Source: Argonema galeatum A003/A1 (GTDB lineage: Bacteria > Cyanobacteriota > Cyanobacteriia > Cyanobacteriales > Aerosakkonemataceae). Taken from it: a DNA stretch of 64,000 nt. A program made the position numbers and the translations under genes. The DNA lies in assembly GCF_023333595.1 (NCBI RefSeq), contig NZ_JAIQZM010000012.1:62001-126000 (forward strand), given 5' to 3'. Of the stretch, positions 16,550-26,384 are shown piece by piece; position 1 is the stretch's first letter; each line of letters starts with the position of its first letter. Under the pieces are notes generated by a model. That model was not told the origin of the DNA. It did not search any database and was given only the letters and a program-made list of their open reading frames with translations.

Positions 16550-17647
16550 ATGAGCATGGTTTTTACACAAAAGTGGCGGACAACGCTGGAAAAAATTTGC
16601 ATTCCAATAGCAGCACTCGCGGTTTCATTGGTAATATTTGGCGTGTTTTGTGCGGCGGCGGGTGCTAATCCCTTTGCTGTATATGGCTCGATTTATAAGG
16701 CAGCTTTTGGCAGTTGGTTTTCATTCCAGAACACGCTGATTCGCGCTGCACCTTTGATGCTGGCTTCTCTTTGTACGGCTTTACCTGCGCGTTTGGGTTT
16801 GGTGATTATCGGCAATGAAGGTGCTATTGTAATCGGTGGTTTGAGCGCTGTGGCTGCTGGGCTGGCAGTGCAGGGTGCTGGGCCTTTTATCGTGCAGTTG
16901 GCTATGGCTGTAGCAGGCATTGTAGCTGGTGGTTTGTGGATTGCCGCAGTCGGGGCGTTACGCCATTACCGAGGCGTTAACGAGACAATCAGCAGCTTGT
17001 TATTGAATTATATTGCGATCGCACTCCTCAATCACATGGTTGGAGGGCCAATGCGCGACCCCACCAGTCTCAATAAGCCCTCCAGCTACCCAATTCCCGA
17101 CGCCGATATGTTGGGAAATATCCCCGGAACTCGCGTTCACTTTGGCTTAATTTACGGAATCATTGCTTGCCTAATTGCTTACTTCCTGATTCAACGTACC
17201 ACTTTCGGATTTGCAACTAGAACCGTTGGTGGAAATATCCGCGCCGCTAAAATCGCCGGATTGCCAGTCGGAAAGCTAACTTTAATAATTTGTTTCCTCG
17301 CTGGTTCCTCTGCGGGTTTGGCAGGCATGGTGGAAGTAGCGGCAGTACACGGTCGAGCTAATGAGTCGCTGAATGCTAGTTATGGCTACAGCAGTATTTT
17401 GGTAGCGTTTATTGCGCGACAAAATCCCCTGGCCGCAGTATTTGTTTCAATTATATTGGGGGGAATTCTTGCTAGTGGTGGCATCCTGCAAAGGGCTCAT
17501 CAATTGCCCGATGCAACTGTTTTAGTGTTCCAAGGAATAGTGTTCTTGGTGATTCTTTTTAGCGAGTCTCTGTACGGACGTTTGGCAATCTTTAAAGAAA
17601 AAGTGCGAAATCAAGCGTTATCAGAAAACCTCAAGATCCAAACGTAA
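16550..17647 (+). CDS. ABC transporter permease (NupP/BmpC type)
   Basis: 365 residues with about nine hydrophobic segments. It belongs to the branched-chain/ribose-type permease family used by BMP-dependent nucleoside transporters (GLVIIGNEGAIVIGGLSAVA, RHYRGVNETISSLLLNYIA, RTVGGNIRAAKIAGLPVGK, SYGYSSILVAFIARQNPLAA). It is 55 bases downstream of the binding protein and is followed by the second permease. The ATP-binding subunit normally encoded beside it is not found in this window. Confidence 0.92.
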   Translation: MSMVFTQKWRTTLEKICIPIAALAVSLVIFGVFCAAAGANPFAVYGSIYKAAFGSWFSFQNTLIRAAPLMLASLCTALPARLGLVIIGNEGAIVIGGLSAVAAGLAVQGAGPFIVQLAMAVAGIVAGGLWIAAVGALRHYRGVNETISSLLLNYIAIALLNHMVGGPMRDPTSLNKPSSYPIPDADMLGNIPGTRVHFGLIYGIIACLIAYFLIQRTTFGFATRTVGGNIRAAKIAGLPVGKLTLIICFLAGSSAGLAGMVEVAAVHGRANESLNASYGYSSILVAFIARQNPLAAVFVSIILGGILASGGILQRAHQLPDATVLVFQGIVFLVILFSESLYGRLAIFKEKVRNQALSENLKIQT

Positions 17648-17707
17648 ATAGTTAGTAATTAGTAGATTTTCTAATCTGCTAGCTACTACCAATTACCAAT
17701 TACCAAT

Positions 17708-17826
17708 CATATCGTGTCCGGTAGCATCGATAGTACATGAGTGAAATACGGAAATTGTCTGTTGTCATCGTTGGTTAAAATTTAACCGCAGATGAATACA
17801 GATGAACGCAGATGAACGCAGATATG
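17708..17826. repeat. Dispersed core repeat of about 119 bp (copy 1)
   Basis: Runs from GTGTCCGGTAGCATCGATAG to GATGAACGCAGATATG. A second, diverged copy in the same orientation is at 36811-36926 (ATGTCCGGTCGCATCG...GATGAACGCAGATATG). Both are set between short heptamer-type repeats. Short degenerate heptamers ACCAATT precede this copy and ACCAATC heptamers follow it. Confidence 0.75.
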
Positions 17827-17856
17827 CGATCGCGAATTTTTTAGGCAACCGATGCT

Positions 17857-17899
17857 ACCAATCACCAATCACCAATCACCAATCACCAATCACCAATTA
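17857..17899. repeat. Heptanucleotide tandem repeat (ACCAATC) abutting a start codon
   Basis: Six tandem ACCAATC-type units run directly into the ATG of the second permease gene. No Shine-Dalgarno is visible. A change in copy number would shift sequence upstream of the start without altering the protein. Confidence 0.9.
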
Positions 17900-17901
17900 C
17901 C

Positions 17902-18852
17902 ATGTCAGCAGAATCTATAGGCTGGTGGGGAGTGCCGCTGGCGATCGCAGCAGGAACAATCCGAGGTAGTGCCCCCTTTCTATTCGTTAGTTTGGGCGAG
18001 TGCCTCACAGAAAAAAGCGGCAAGATTAATCTCGGTTTGGAAGGCACTCTCTTGATGGGAGCTATGAGTGCCTATGCAATATCCTACCTTAGCAGTTCAA
18101 ACGGAATTCCGACCTGGCTTGCACCGTGGCTTGGTGTTTTTACTGCTGGCGTTGCGGGAATGCTACTGGGTACAATCCACGGATGGCTGTCACAACAACC
18201 GAAAGTCAACGATGTTGCGGTTGGAATCGCCATGATCATCTTTGGCAGCGGGATCGCCTTTTTCTTTGGCAAAGCGTTTATTCAACCTGTAGCACCGCAA
18301 TTACCTGCCTTTGAGCTAGGGAATTGGAGCGATATACCTTCAATTAAAGCCGCGCTGAAAATTAGTCCGCTTTTCCTTATTGGTGTGGCGATCGCACCCA
18401 TTATGCAATGGTTTTTCAAATCAACTCGTTGGGGCTTATACATCCGCGCCGTTGGCGATAGCCCCGAAGCAGCCAAAGCAATGGGAATTTCCGTCTACAA
18501 AGTGCGAATGTTCAGCATCATAGCCGGAAGTTTTCTTGCAGGTATCGGCGGTGCTTATCTATCTCTTTATTATCCCGGTAGTTGGTCAGAGAGGATCTCC
18601 AGCGGACAAGGGTTGATGGCAGTTGCACTCGTAATTTTCGCCCGCTGGAATCCCGTCCAATGCCTTTATGCGGCTTTGCTGTTTGGAGGGGCGCAGGCGA
18701 TCGGCCCAGCGTTACAATCGGTCGGCGTCAATTCATATTACTATCTGTTCAACGCTTCCCCGTACATCTTCACATTGGCAATCATGATTATCACTTGTTC
18801 GCCAAAACGGACATTGAGCGGGTCACCAGGGGCCTTGGGAACCGAAAATTAG
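17902..18852 (+). CDS. ABC transporter permease (NupQ/BmpD type)
   Basis: 316 residues, second permease of the BMP-type transporter. Typical segments are LFVSLGECLTEKSGKINLGLEG, QPKVNDVAVGIAMIIFGSGI, RAVGDSPEAAKAMGISVYKV and LMAVALVIFARWNPVQCLYAA. It forms the heterodimeric membrane channel with the 16550-17647 product. It is separated from that gene by 254 bases of repeats, so the operon may have been enlarged by repeat insertion. Confidence 0.92.
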   Translation: MSAESIGWWGVPLAIAAGTIRGSAPFLFVSLGECLTEKSGKINLGLEGTLLMGAMSAYAISYLSSSNGIPTWLAPWLGVFTAGVAGMLLGTIHGWLSQQPKVNDVAVGIAMIIFGSGIAFFFGKAFIQPVAPQLPAFELGNWSDIPSIKAALKISPLFLIGVAIAPIMQWFFKSTRWGLYIRAVGDSPEAAKAMGISVYKVRMFSIIAGSFLAGIGGAYLSLYYPGSWSERISSGQGLMAVALVIFARWNPVQCLYAALLFGGAQAIGPALQSVGVNSYYYLFNASPYIFTLAIMIITCSPKRTLSGSPGALGTEN

Positions 18853-18856
18853 TCTA

Positions 18857-19035
18857 GAACCTCACCCCCCCAACCCCCCTCTCCTCTGGAGGAGAGGGGG
18901 GGGAAATACTCCCCTCTTCTCCTCTGGAGGAGAGGGGGGGGAAATACTCCCCTCTTCTCCTCTGGAGGAGAAGAGGAGGGAGTATTTCTCCTCTCCCCCC
19001 TCCCCGTAGACGGGGAGGGGTTGGGGGTGGGGTTC
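18857..19035. repeat. Large palindromic C/G-rich repeat element
   Basis: The ends GAACCTCACCCC and GGGGTGGGGTTC are inverted, and inside are three copies of a CCTCTCCTCTGGAGGAGAGG-type palindrome joined by GGAAATACTCCCCTC units. It is non-coding, between the second permease and the ROK kinase, and would form a very stable stem-loop in RNA. Confidence 0.8.
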
Positions 19036-19112
19036 GATCTTCTGTTACCAAGGGTGGATCTGTTGTCTGATAATCGAGAAAGATGTAATTAACTAGAGGC
19101 ACAGAAATCCCA

Positions 19113-19820
19113 ATGGCTCAAGAAGATGGAAATATTGCAACTTTGGCAGTAGATATTGGCGGTAGTGGCGTCAAAGTCATGGTTTTGAACGAAGATGGCA
19201 CTCCCCGAACTGAACGCAGTAGAGTAGAGACACCACAACCGCCTAAACCGGAACCTATAATTGCAGCTATAGCAACACTCGCGGCGGGACAAGGCAAATT
19301 CGATCGCGTATCGGTAGGTTTCCCCGGTGTCGTGCAAAACGGCATCATTAAAACTGCCGTCAACCTAGACCCAGATTGGATTAATTTTGATTTAGCAACA
19401 TCCCTCTCTCAGAAATTGGAGAAACCTGTCCGTGTAGCCAACGATGCCGACATCCAGGGGTTTGGTGCCATTTCTGGTCATGGAGTTGAACTGGTAGTTA
19501 CAGTGGGTACAGGCTTTGGCTCAGCGTTATTTGTAAACGGCCAATTAGTCCCCAATCTAGAACTCGGTCACCATGAGTTTCGCAAAGGACAAACCTATGA
19601 AGAACAACTGGGGCGTGCAGCATTAGATGACGGTGGCAAGAAAAAATGGAACGAGCGTCTCGAAAAAGCGATCGCGTCCCTCGAACATTTATTCAACTAC
19701 GATCGCCTTTACATCGGCGGCGGTAACACAGACAGAATCGTCATAAATTTGCCTCCAAATGTCAAAATCGTGCCGAACGTGACTGGTTTATTAGGCGGCA
19801 TTGCTTTATGGCGCAATTAG
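19113..19820 (+). CDS. ROK-family / polyphosphate glucokinase-like kinase
   Basis: 235 residues with an actin-like ATPase fold: phosphate-1 motif LAVDIGGSGVKVMVL, GFPGVV, NDADIQGFG, phosphate-2 GTGFGSALF, and LELGHHEFRKGQTYEEQLG, which resembles polyphosphate glucokinases more than classic ROK glucokinases. It probably phosphorylates glucose or a related sugar or nucleoside with polyphosphate or ATP. It lies downstream of the BMP permeases, and a purine-rich AGAGGC precedes the ATG. Whether its substrate is what the transporter imports (for example a ribosyl compound) is open. Confidence 0.85.
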   Translation: MAQEDGNIATLAVDIGGSGVKVMVLNEDGTPRTERSRVETPQPPKPEPIIAAIATLAAGQGKFDRVSVGFPGVVQNGIIKTAVNLDPDWINFDLATSLSQKLEKPVRVANDADIQGFGAISGHGVELVVTVGTGFGSALFVNGQLVPNLELGHHEFRKGQTYEEQLGRAALDDGGKKKWNERLEKAIASLEHLFNYDRLYIGGGNTDRIVINLPPNVKIVPNVTGLLGGIALWRN

Positions 19821-19916
19821 CAAGCTAAACCTCACTTTTAAATAGGCAGGGCAGCAGGTGAGAAAAACTTTTATTTTTGTTGTGCGCGATCGCGTAGTTG
19901 GTCTGTTACTTTCTGG

Positions 19917-19982
19917 GTATGTTGTTGCGATGCCGCGCTCTTATTACAACTGCGATAAGAGCGCGGCATCGCAACAACGTAC
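19917..19982. repeat. Long perfect hairpin upstream of a binding-protein gene
   Basis: Arms of 28 bp with one mismatch (GTATGTTGTTGCGATGCCGC continuing to CTCTTAT, and its complement) around the ten-base loop TACAACTGCG. It is very GC-rich at its centre and could terminate transcription from the ROK gene or be a small mobile palindrome. It lies about 45 bases before the next start codon. Confidence 0.8.
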
Positions 19983-20027
19983 CTAATACCAGCCTCAACT
20001 ATATAACTAGCAACTTTGCGTTACTTA

Positions 20028-21053
20028 ATGTTTTTCAACAAAATGCGCCCAAAAACCACATTTGTAACATATATAATTCTAGCAATTCTGACCTTTATGA
20101 CCATCGGCTGTGGCTCCTGGGGTAGGCAGACTGCTCCTACTGTTGACTCTGAGATGCCAAGCACCTTTAAAGTCGCGATGACCCTACCAGATGCGATCGA
20201 CGATGGAAGCTGGAGCCAGTCAGGTTACCAAGGCTTGAAGTCGATCGAAAAGCAACTAGGAGCCAAAATAGCTTACACCGAAAAAACCGACGCTCTATCC
20301 GATACTCAAGTAACAAATGTATTCAGACAGTATGCCAAAGAAGGTTTCGATTTAATTATCGGTCATGGAGGCCGATTTGTTTCATCTGCTGAAATTGCTG
20401 CCAAAGAATTTCCGCGCACTAAATTTGCAGTTCTTGGGACTTTTCCTGGTAACAATAGAAACTTAGCCGCCCTATCTTTTCGGAGCGGAGAATTAGGTTA
20501 TTTGACAGGGGTAGTTGCAGCCCTTAAGACCAAAACAAATAAAGTATCATTTATTGGAGGTATGGATTATCCACATATAAAAGAGGGGGCTATTTTGTTT
20601 GAAAGAGGAGCTAAAGCGACAAAGCCCGATATAACGGTGATAACTGAATGGGTGGGAAATTGGACGGATAAAGAAAAGTGCAAAATAATTGCTGAAAAAC
20701 ACATTAAATCTGGCGTTGATGTTATTTCAACTAATGCAGATCCAGGTTGTCTACCTTTACATCAATTAGCGAAAAAACATGGTATTTACACAATTGGATG
20801 GATTCAAGACCTATATCAACTTGCTCCAGGTACTGTCTTAACCAGTGCCATCCAGGATTCACCAGGGTTATTGCTACAGGCAGCAACTCTAGTTCGAGAA
20901 GGTCGATGGGAGGGCAAGCAATACAAATTTGGATTCCGAGAAAAAGTACAGAAATTAGCTCCTTTTCGGGGTTCACTGACTGCCGAACAAGAAGCAGTGG
21001 TGAACAAAGTCAAGGAGGATATTTTAATTGGCAAAATAGATGTTTCACCATAA
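20028..21053 (+). CDS. BMP-family substrate-binding lipoprotein next to a sensor kinase
   Basis: About 341 residues: a signal segment with lipobox TIGC, then a BMP-type domain (FKVAMTLPDAIDDGSWSQSG, LIIGHGGRFVSSAEIAAKEF, FRSGELGYLTGVVAAL, EWVGNWTDKEKCKIIAEKHI, DVISTNADPGCLPLHQLAKK). The start could be TTG 20016, ATG 20028 or ATG 20043; 20028 is chosen without strong support. No permease follows; instead a dCache-containing hybrid histidine kinase begins 59 bases downstream. This suggests that the binding protein presents its ligand to the kinase rather than to a transporter, or serves the transporter upstream as a second receptor (inference). Confidence 0.85.
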   Translation: MFFNKMRPKTTFVTYIILAILTFMTIGCGSWGRQTAPTVDSEMPSTFKVAMTLPDAIDDGSWSQSGYQGLKSIEKQLGAKIAYTEKTDALSDTQVTNVFRQYAKEGFDLIIGHGGRFVSSAEIAAKEFPRTKFAVLGTFPGNNRNLAALSFRSGELGYLTGVVAALKTKTNKVSFIGGMDYPHIKEGAILFERGAKATKPDITVITEWVGNWTDKEKCKIIAEKHIKSGVDVISTNADPGCLPLHQLAKKHGIYTIGWIQDLYQLAPGTVLTSAIQDSPGLLLQAATLVREGRWEGKQYKFGFREKVQKLAPFRGSLTAEQEAVVNKVKEDILIGKIDVSP

Positions 21054-21112
21054 ATTAACCTTGTTTTTATGAAGCAAGTCAGTAGCTCGAATGCTTTCTT
21101 CAGGAGGCTCAA

Positions 21113-23779
21113 TTGGATCGGGATAATAGAAAGGCTAGTGCAGATCAATTCAAACCAAGTATCAATTTAACTTGGCGCTGGACTTTTTCGATTGCCAACC
21201 AACTGCGTTTTGGGCTGGTCTTCTTGGTGGTATCGAGTTTGCTGACTACGGGAGGAATATTAATTTACTCCAGCTTCCAAACCCAATTAAAACAGTCAGA
21301 CCTGCTACAAAAAGCGCGATCGCAAGTTGCCGCCGAACAGATCGACGCCTACATGGATGACTTGATCAGAAAATTGGGTTACCTAGCTAGAGTGCGCGGT
21401 TTGACCGACCTCCCCCTAGAAACCAAGCAAACCCTGCTAGATGGTTTAACCCGCCACAACGACGCTTATGAAATGGTGGCAATTGTTAATAGTCAGGGCG
21501 AACCCGTTGCAGTCGTTTCACCCTACGGTCGTGTCGGGCTGGGTAATATAAAGTATTCTCCACTATTTGTCAGGGCATTCAAGCGGCAAGAAGATTATGT
21601 TAATCCCGTTACCATCGAGCCTGAAATTGGCCAGTTAGTTACAACAATTGCCGTCCCAATTCGCAATCAAAAAGATGAAGTGGATGGCATTTTAGTGGCT
21701 AGAGTTAATCTAAAATTTCTTGATTTCGTTGTTTCCCAGACTCAAGTAGGAAAAACGGGCTATACCTACGTAATTGACGATCGCAAGGTTGTCATTGCCA
21801 AAAAAAGAAGTGCCTCTGAGAACTTAAAACTAGAAGATATTTCACAGCTTCCCTTCATTGATAGCCTAACTGCTCAAAAAAAATCCCTGAGAGTCTACCA
21901 AGGTCTTAAGGGAGTCGAAGTGCTGGGTGCGATCGCACCTATCCGCAGCGTCAATTGGAGCGTCGTGGTAGAATTGCCCACAGCCGAAGCATACACTCCT
22001 GTCCGCAACATGATTCTAGCAATGGTAGGAGCGCTCTCACTGGCAACATTCACCGCCGTAGTACTGGGATTCTTCTTCTCTCGGCGGATTGTTTCACCGT
22101 TACAGACTCTTACCGCTGCTGCTGCCCAAATTAGCGATGGAAATCTCGACGCTAGAGTAGACATTCGATCGCGCAACGAACTGGGGATTTTAGCTCGCTC
22201 ATTCAACCAAATGGCACAGCAGTTACAGGAGTCATTTAAAGCCCTAGCAAACACAAACGAAGAACTAGAACTTCGAGTCCAGCAACGGACAGCCGCTCTT
22301 AGCGAAGCCCTGCAAGCCGCTGATGTCGCCAACAGAGCAAAAAGCGAATTTCTTGCTAACATGAGCCACGAATTAAGAACCCCCCTCAACGGCATTTTAG
22401 GTTACGCCCAAATCCTTGAACGTTCAAAAACCATGACTGCCAAAGAACTGCACGGCATCGATATTATTTATCAGTGCGGCTCGCACTTACTCACCTTAAT
22501 CAACGACATTTTAGATATATCTAAAATCGAAGCTAACAAAATGGAACTTGCTCCAGAAGATTTCCATTTTCCTTCCTTCTTAGAGGCAGTTGTTGAAGTT
22601 TGCCGCATCCGTGCAGAACAAAAAAGCATTTCTTTTGTTTACCAACCAACTTCCGAACTGCCCATTGGTATTCATGCCGATCAAAAACGGTTGCGACAAG
22701 TGCTGATTAACTTACTGGGAAATGCCATCAAATTTACCAACACTGGGGGAGTAACCTTCAATGTTGGGATAATCGGTCATCGGTCAGAATTTCATCAATT
22801 ACCAACTATCAAAATTCGTTTCCAGGTTGAAGACACTGGCGTAGGCATGAGTATCGACCAATTAGAAAAGATATTTTTGCCCTTCGAGCAGGTAGGGAAC
22901 AGCAAGCTTCAAGCAGAAGGAACCGGACTCGGATTGGCAATTAGCAAGCAAATTATCCAAATGATGGATAGTACCATCCAAGTTAAAAGCCAACTCGGTA
23001 TTGGCAGTATTTTTTGGATAGATTTGGATTTACCAGAAGCAAAAGAATGGGCAGATTCAGCCACCATTGTTGAGTCAGGCAAAATTATTGGCGTAGAAGG
23101 TAAAACGCCGAAAATCCTGGTGGTAGATGATAAATGGGAAAATCGCTCCGTTATTGTCAATCTACTAGAGCAAATCGGTTTTGAAATGGTAGAAGCAACA
23201 AACGGTCAAGAAGGTTTAGATAAAGCAGCAGAGTTTAAACCAGACCTAATTATCACCGACTTGGTGATGCCAGTGCTGGACGGCTTCGAGATGACGCGGC
23301 GCATTCGGCAGTCCCCGGAATTGAAAGATGTGGTTATTATTGTTTCCTCCGCTAGCGTGTTTAAAAGCGACCAGTCCAAGAGTTTAGAAGCTGGTGGCAA
23401 CGATTTCATCCCCAAGCCAGTGCAAGTAGATGAACTACTCCACAAGTTACAAAAATATTTGGAACTGGAGTGGATTTACGAGGAAATGCGGACGCCAAAA
23501 CCAGCCGAAGAAAGCCAAGATAGAAAGGTTACACTTCCTAAGTCTCAAATTCAAAATGGTAAATGGGTTACTCCACCTCCAGAGGAAATTGAGCTTTTGT
23601 TCGATCTAGCTATGAGAGGAAATCTCAAGGGTATTGTTAGGCAAACTACCAAGTTAGAGCAGATGGACGAAAAATGTGTCCCGTTTGCGACACATTTGCG
23701 TCAACTTGCCAACAATTTTCAGGAAAAAGAGATTCTGGAGTTCATTAGTCAATATAGGTTTGAACAAAATGAGCATTGA
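21113..23779 (+). CDS. Hybrid sensor histidine kinase (dCache-HAMP-HisKA-HATPase-REC)
   Basis: 888 residues. A membrane helix (about 32-55) and a second at about 295-322 bracket a periplasmic dCache-like sensor domain; then HAMP, a HisKA dimerisation helix with phospho-His in [19 protein letters not shown], an HATPase domain ([31 protein letters not shown]), a receiver domain ([11 protein letters not shown], phospho-Asp in [10 protein letters not shown]) and a C-terminal helical tail. The start is TTG at 21113, supported by AGGAGG five bases upstream. The REC tail suggests a phosphorelay. It follows a BMP lipoprotein gene and overlaps the next kinase gene by 11 bases. Confidence 0.92.
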   Translation: MDRDNRKASADQFKPSINLTWRWTFSIANQLRFGLVFLVVSSLLTTGGILIYSSFQTQLKQSDLLQKARSQVAAEQIDAYMDDLIRKLGYLARVRGLTDLPLETKQTLLDGLTRHNDAYEMVAIVNSQGEPVAVVSPYGRVGLGNIKYSPLFVRAFKRQEDYVNPVTIEPEIGQLVTTIAVPIRNQKDEVDGILVARVNLKFLDFVVSQTQVGKTGYTYVIDDRKVVIAKKRSASENLKLEDISQLPFIDSLTAQKKSLRVYQGLKGVEVLGAIAPIRSVNWSVVVELPTAEAYTPVRNMILAMVGALSLATFTAVVLGFFFSRRIVSPLQTLTAAAAQISDGNLDARVDIRSRNELGILARSFNQMAQQLQESFKALANTNEELELRVQQRTAALSEALQAADVANRAKSEFLANMSHELRTPLNGILGYAQILERSKTMTAKELHGIDIIYQCGSHLLTLINDILDISKIEANKMELAPEDFHFPSFLEAVVEVCRIRAEQKSISFVYQPTSELPIGIHADQKRLRQVLINLLGNAIKFTNTGGVTFNVGIIGHRSEFHQLPTIKIRFQVEDTGVGMSIDQLEKIFLPFEQVGNSKLQAEGTGLGLAISKQIIQMMDSTIQVKSQLGIGSIFWIDLDLPEAKEWADSATIVESGKIIGVEGKTPKILVVDDKWENRSVIVNLLEQIGFEMVEATNGQEGLDKAAEFKPDLIITDLVMPVLDGFEMTRRIRQSPELKDVVIIVSSASVFKSDQSKSLEAGGNDFIPKPVQVDELLHKLQKYLELEWIYEEMRTPKPAEESQDRKVTLPKSQIQNGKWVTPPPEEIELLFDLAMRGNLKGIVRQTTKLEQMDEKCVPFATHLRQLANNFQEKEILEFISQYRFEQNEH

Positions 23780-25157
23780 ATCTACCCCAAAAGCTGTCCT
23801 GTTAATTGTCGATGACACCCCAGCTAATTTAGGGGTACTCTCCGATTTTCTGGATGAGGCTGGATTTGAAGTATTAGTGGCAAGAGATGGGGAAAGTGCT
23901 ATCCAAAAGGTGCAATATGCCAAACCCGATATTATCTTATTAGATGTGATGATGCCTGGAATTGACGGATTTGAAACCTGCCATCGGCTAAAGGCAGACC
24001 CGTCAACTGAAGATATCCCTATAATTTTTATGACAGCCCTTTCCGACACAGTGGATAAAGTCAAAGGTTTGAATTTGGGGGCAGTAGATTATATCACCAA
24101 GCCGTTTCAGCAAGAGGAGGTTTTAGCCCGCGTCAAAGCTCAGTTAAAACTGCACAATTTAACTAAAATAATTGAACAACAAAATCTACTTCTAAAACGC
24201 GAAGTTGAAGACCGTGTTGCCGCTGAAATTGCGTTAAAAAAGCTGACACAGGAATTAGAAAAACAGGTAGAGGAACGGACGGCTGAACTTAGACAAGCCC
24301 TAGAAAATTTACAACAAACTCAAGTTTATCTGGTGCAGAAAGAAAAAATGTCTAGTCTCGGTCAATTGGTTGCCGGTGTCGCCCACGAAATTAATAATCC
24401 TGTCAGCTTTATTGCTGGCAATATTAGCCACGCTGAAACATACATTCAAGACCTGATCGATTACTTAAAACTTTATCAAGAAAAATTTCCCAATCCAGGG
24501 GCAGAAATTGAGGCTCGTGCAGAAGAGATCGAGTTAGATTATTTGATAGAAGATCTGCTTAAGCTAATTTCATCAATGAAAACGGGAACGGAGCGCATCA
24601 ACCAGATTAGTGTTTCTTTAAGAACATTTTCGCGAGCCGATATTTCATCTAAAGTGGCAGTTAATATTCACGAAGGCATCGATAGTACTCTTTTAATTTT
24701 AAAGCACAGACTGAAAGCTCATGATAAATGCCCCAGTATTGAAATTATTAAAGAATATGGAGAATTGCCTTTAGTTGAGTGCTACGCCGGACAGCTTAAT
24801 CAGGTATTTATGAATATCATTGCCAACGGCATTGATGCTTTTGAAGAGTACAATCAAGGTAATTCTTATGAAGATAAGAAAAATCGCTCTAATACTATTA
24901 CTATTCGCACGGAAGTTTCAAAGAGCAAAGATAGAGTTATGATTGCGATCGAGGACAATGGGATAGGGATGTCGGCAGAAGTAAAAGAGCGCATATTTGA
25001 ACCATTGTTTACAACTAAAGCTGTGGGAAAAGGTACTGGTTTGGGGTTGTCTATCAGTCATCAGATTGTGGTGGAAAAACACGGCGGCGAGATGACTTGT
25101 ATTTCTGCGCCTGGAAAAGGGACAGAATTTGTAATTACCTTGCCAATAAAAAAATAA
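23769..25157 (+). CDS. Response regulator-histidine kinase (REC-HisKA-HATPase)
   Basis: 462 residues from the ATG at 23769 that overlaps the upstream kinase gene. An N-terminal receiver ([13 protein letters not shown], phospho-Asp in [11 protein letters not shown], Lys in YITKPF) is followed by a coiled coil and a soluble histidine kinase with phospho-His in [16 protein letters not shown] and ATP-site motifs ([18 protein letters not shown]). It has no membrane segment. REC-kinases of this design usually act as the middle step of a relay, so the likely phosphodonor is the 21113-23779 hybrid kinase. No output regulator is in the operon. An upstream ATG-like extension (23676) lies inside the previous gene and is not used. 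Confidence 0.92.
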   Translation: MSIESTPKAVLLIVDDTPANLGVLSDFLDEAGFEVLVARDGESAIQKVQYAKPDIILLDVMMPGIDGFETCHRLKADPSTEDIPIIFMTALSDTVDKVKGLNLGAVDYITKPFQQEEVLARVKAQLKLHNLTKIIEQQNLLLKREVEDRVAAEIALKKLTQELEKQVEERTAELRQALENLQQTQVYLVQKEKMSSLGQLVAGVAHEINNPVSFIAGNISHAETYIQDLIDYLKLYQEKFPNPGAEIEARAEEIELDYLIEDLLKLISSMKTGTERINQISVSLRTFSRADISSKVAVNIHEGIDSTLLILKHRLKAHDKCPSIEIIKEYGELPLVECYAGQLNQVFMNIIANGIDAFEEYNQGNSYEDKKNRSNTITIRTEVSKSKDRVMIAIEDNGIGMSAEVKERIFEPLFTTKAVGKGTGLGLSISHQIVVEKHGGEMTCISAPGKGTEFVITLPIKK

Positions 25158-25222
25158 AAAAAACTTATTTTTGATACTATCTTAAGTGGCATAATTTGAT
25201 AAATACCATTGAACTTTAAAGG

Positions 25223-25915
25223 TTGGTGAATATGGAATGTTTTGTAGAGGCCGATCCGTATCCGTATCCCTTTAATGGGGATTTGCGTCCAGAAAATACG
25301 GTTGTGCTGATAATCGATATGCAGACCGATTTCTGTGGGGTTGGGGGTTATGTTGACAAGATGGGTTATGATTTATCCCTGACTCGCGCCCCGATCGGCC
25401 CAATTAAGCGAGTTTTGGAGGTAGTTCGCGCCCAAGGTTTTCATGTGATTCATACTCGCGAGGGACATCGATCGGACCTGTCCGATTTGCCGAAAAATAA
25501 GCAGTGGCGCAGCCGTCAGATCGGTGCTGGAATTGGCGATACTGGCCCTTGCGGAAGAATTTTAGTACGCGGGGAACGTGGATGGGAAATTATTCCAGAA
25601 CTTGCGCCTAATCCAGGAGAAACGATAATTGATAAACCGGGTAAAGGTTCATTTTATGCAACGGATCTGGATTTGATACTCAAATGTAAAGGTATTCAAA
25701 ATATTGTCTTGGGCGGAATTACGACTGATGTCTGCGTGCATACGACCATGAGGGAAGCGAACGATCGCGGTTACGAATGCTTACTGCTATCTGACTGCAC
25801 GGCTGCAACTGACTATGACAACTATCTGGCGGCACTGAAAATGATTAAGATGCAAGGTGGTGTATTTGGGGCAGTAGCGCATTCTGAGGCGTTTATCAGA
25901 GCGATCGAAAAATAG
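25223..25915 (+). CDS. biuH: Biuret amidohydrolase-like cysteine hydrolase (BiuH type)
   Basis: 230 residues of the isochorismatase-like superfamily. The order of motifs closely follows rhizobial biuret hydrolase Biu[21 protein letters not shown], catalytic Asp in [33 protein letters not shown], Lys in [13 protein letters not shown], and Cys in [19 protein letters not shown]. BiuH splits biuret to allophanate and ammonia. It lies 65 bases after a two-kinase operon and near a protein resembling the AtzF C-domain and a BMP transporter. The specificity assignment is by remembered similarity and should be treated as probable. Confidence 0.75.
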   Translation: MVNMECFVEADPYPYPFNGDLRPENTVVLIIDMQTDFCGVGGYVDKMGYDLSLTRAPIGPIKRVLEVVRAQGFHVIHTREGHRSDLSDLPKNKQWRSRQIGAGIGDTGPCGRILVRGERGWEIIPELAPNPGETIIDKPGKGSFYATDLDLILKCKGIQNIVLGGITTDVCVHTTMREANDRGYECLLLSDCTAATDYDNYLAALKMIKMQGGVFGAVAHSEAFIRAIEK

Positions 25916-26384
25916 GACAAGGGGGACAAGGAAGAGAATCGATGTAAACTACCGACACTGTACCGTTAGGTCAGTGTGGGCTTTCAGTAGCCCAAACCTG
26001 GTTTGTTACTTATATAAAATTGTGATAACGATCGCACATATTTCTACAACTGGTCACTGCGGGAAGGTGAGTTAGGGCAGATAGTGGCTTTAATCGTCAT
26101 CTACAACGATATGGAACTCTAGCTCGCCTGGATTCAGCCTAACTCTTACAGATTGTACCAGTCAAATTGCGATCGCGACTAATCTAGAAGCCGAGGAAAC
26201 CGTCTAGTTTATATACCCCCCGGCAAGGCGATCCGACAATCACCCTATTGGGTGAATCAACTGAATGAAGCGCGATCGGCGATTACAACCGTAACTTTAA
26301 GTTAGAACGCTGAATCCAGGGGAGATGGGACTGTCTCATCAACAGTCGCCAACTACCTTTTGTATTCATCAGGGGATTTGCAAC
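25916..26384. other. Gene-free region with tandem hairpins and possible gene remnant
   Basis: Two adjacent hairpins follow biuH: ACACTG...CAGTGT (25954-25976) and GGGCTTTCAGTAGCCC (25977-25992), a plausible terminator region without a U-run. From about 26050 to 26200 a short frame (EGELGQIVALIVIYNDMEL, then LAWIQPNS after a stop) looks like a decayed gene, but no family can be named. Several isolated HIP1 sites are present. Confidence 0.4.

Noticed and set aside
25916..26384. Functional gene or RNA in the region after biuH
   Set aside because: Short frames are interrupted by stops and the hairpins are not part of a recognisable RNA family.
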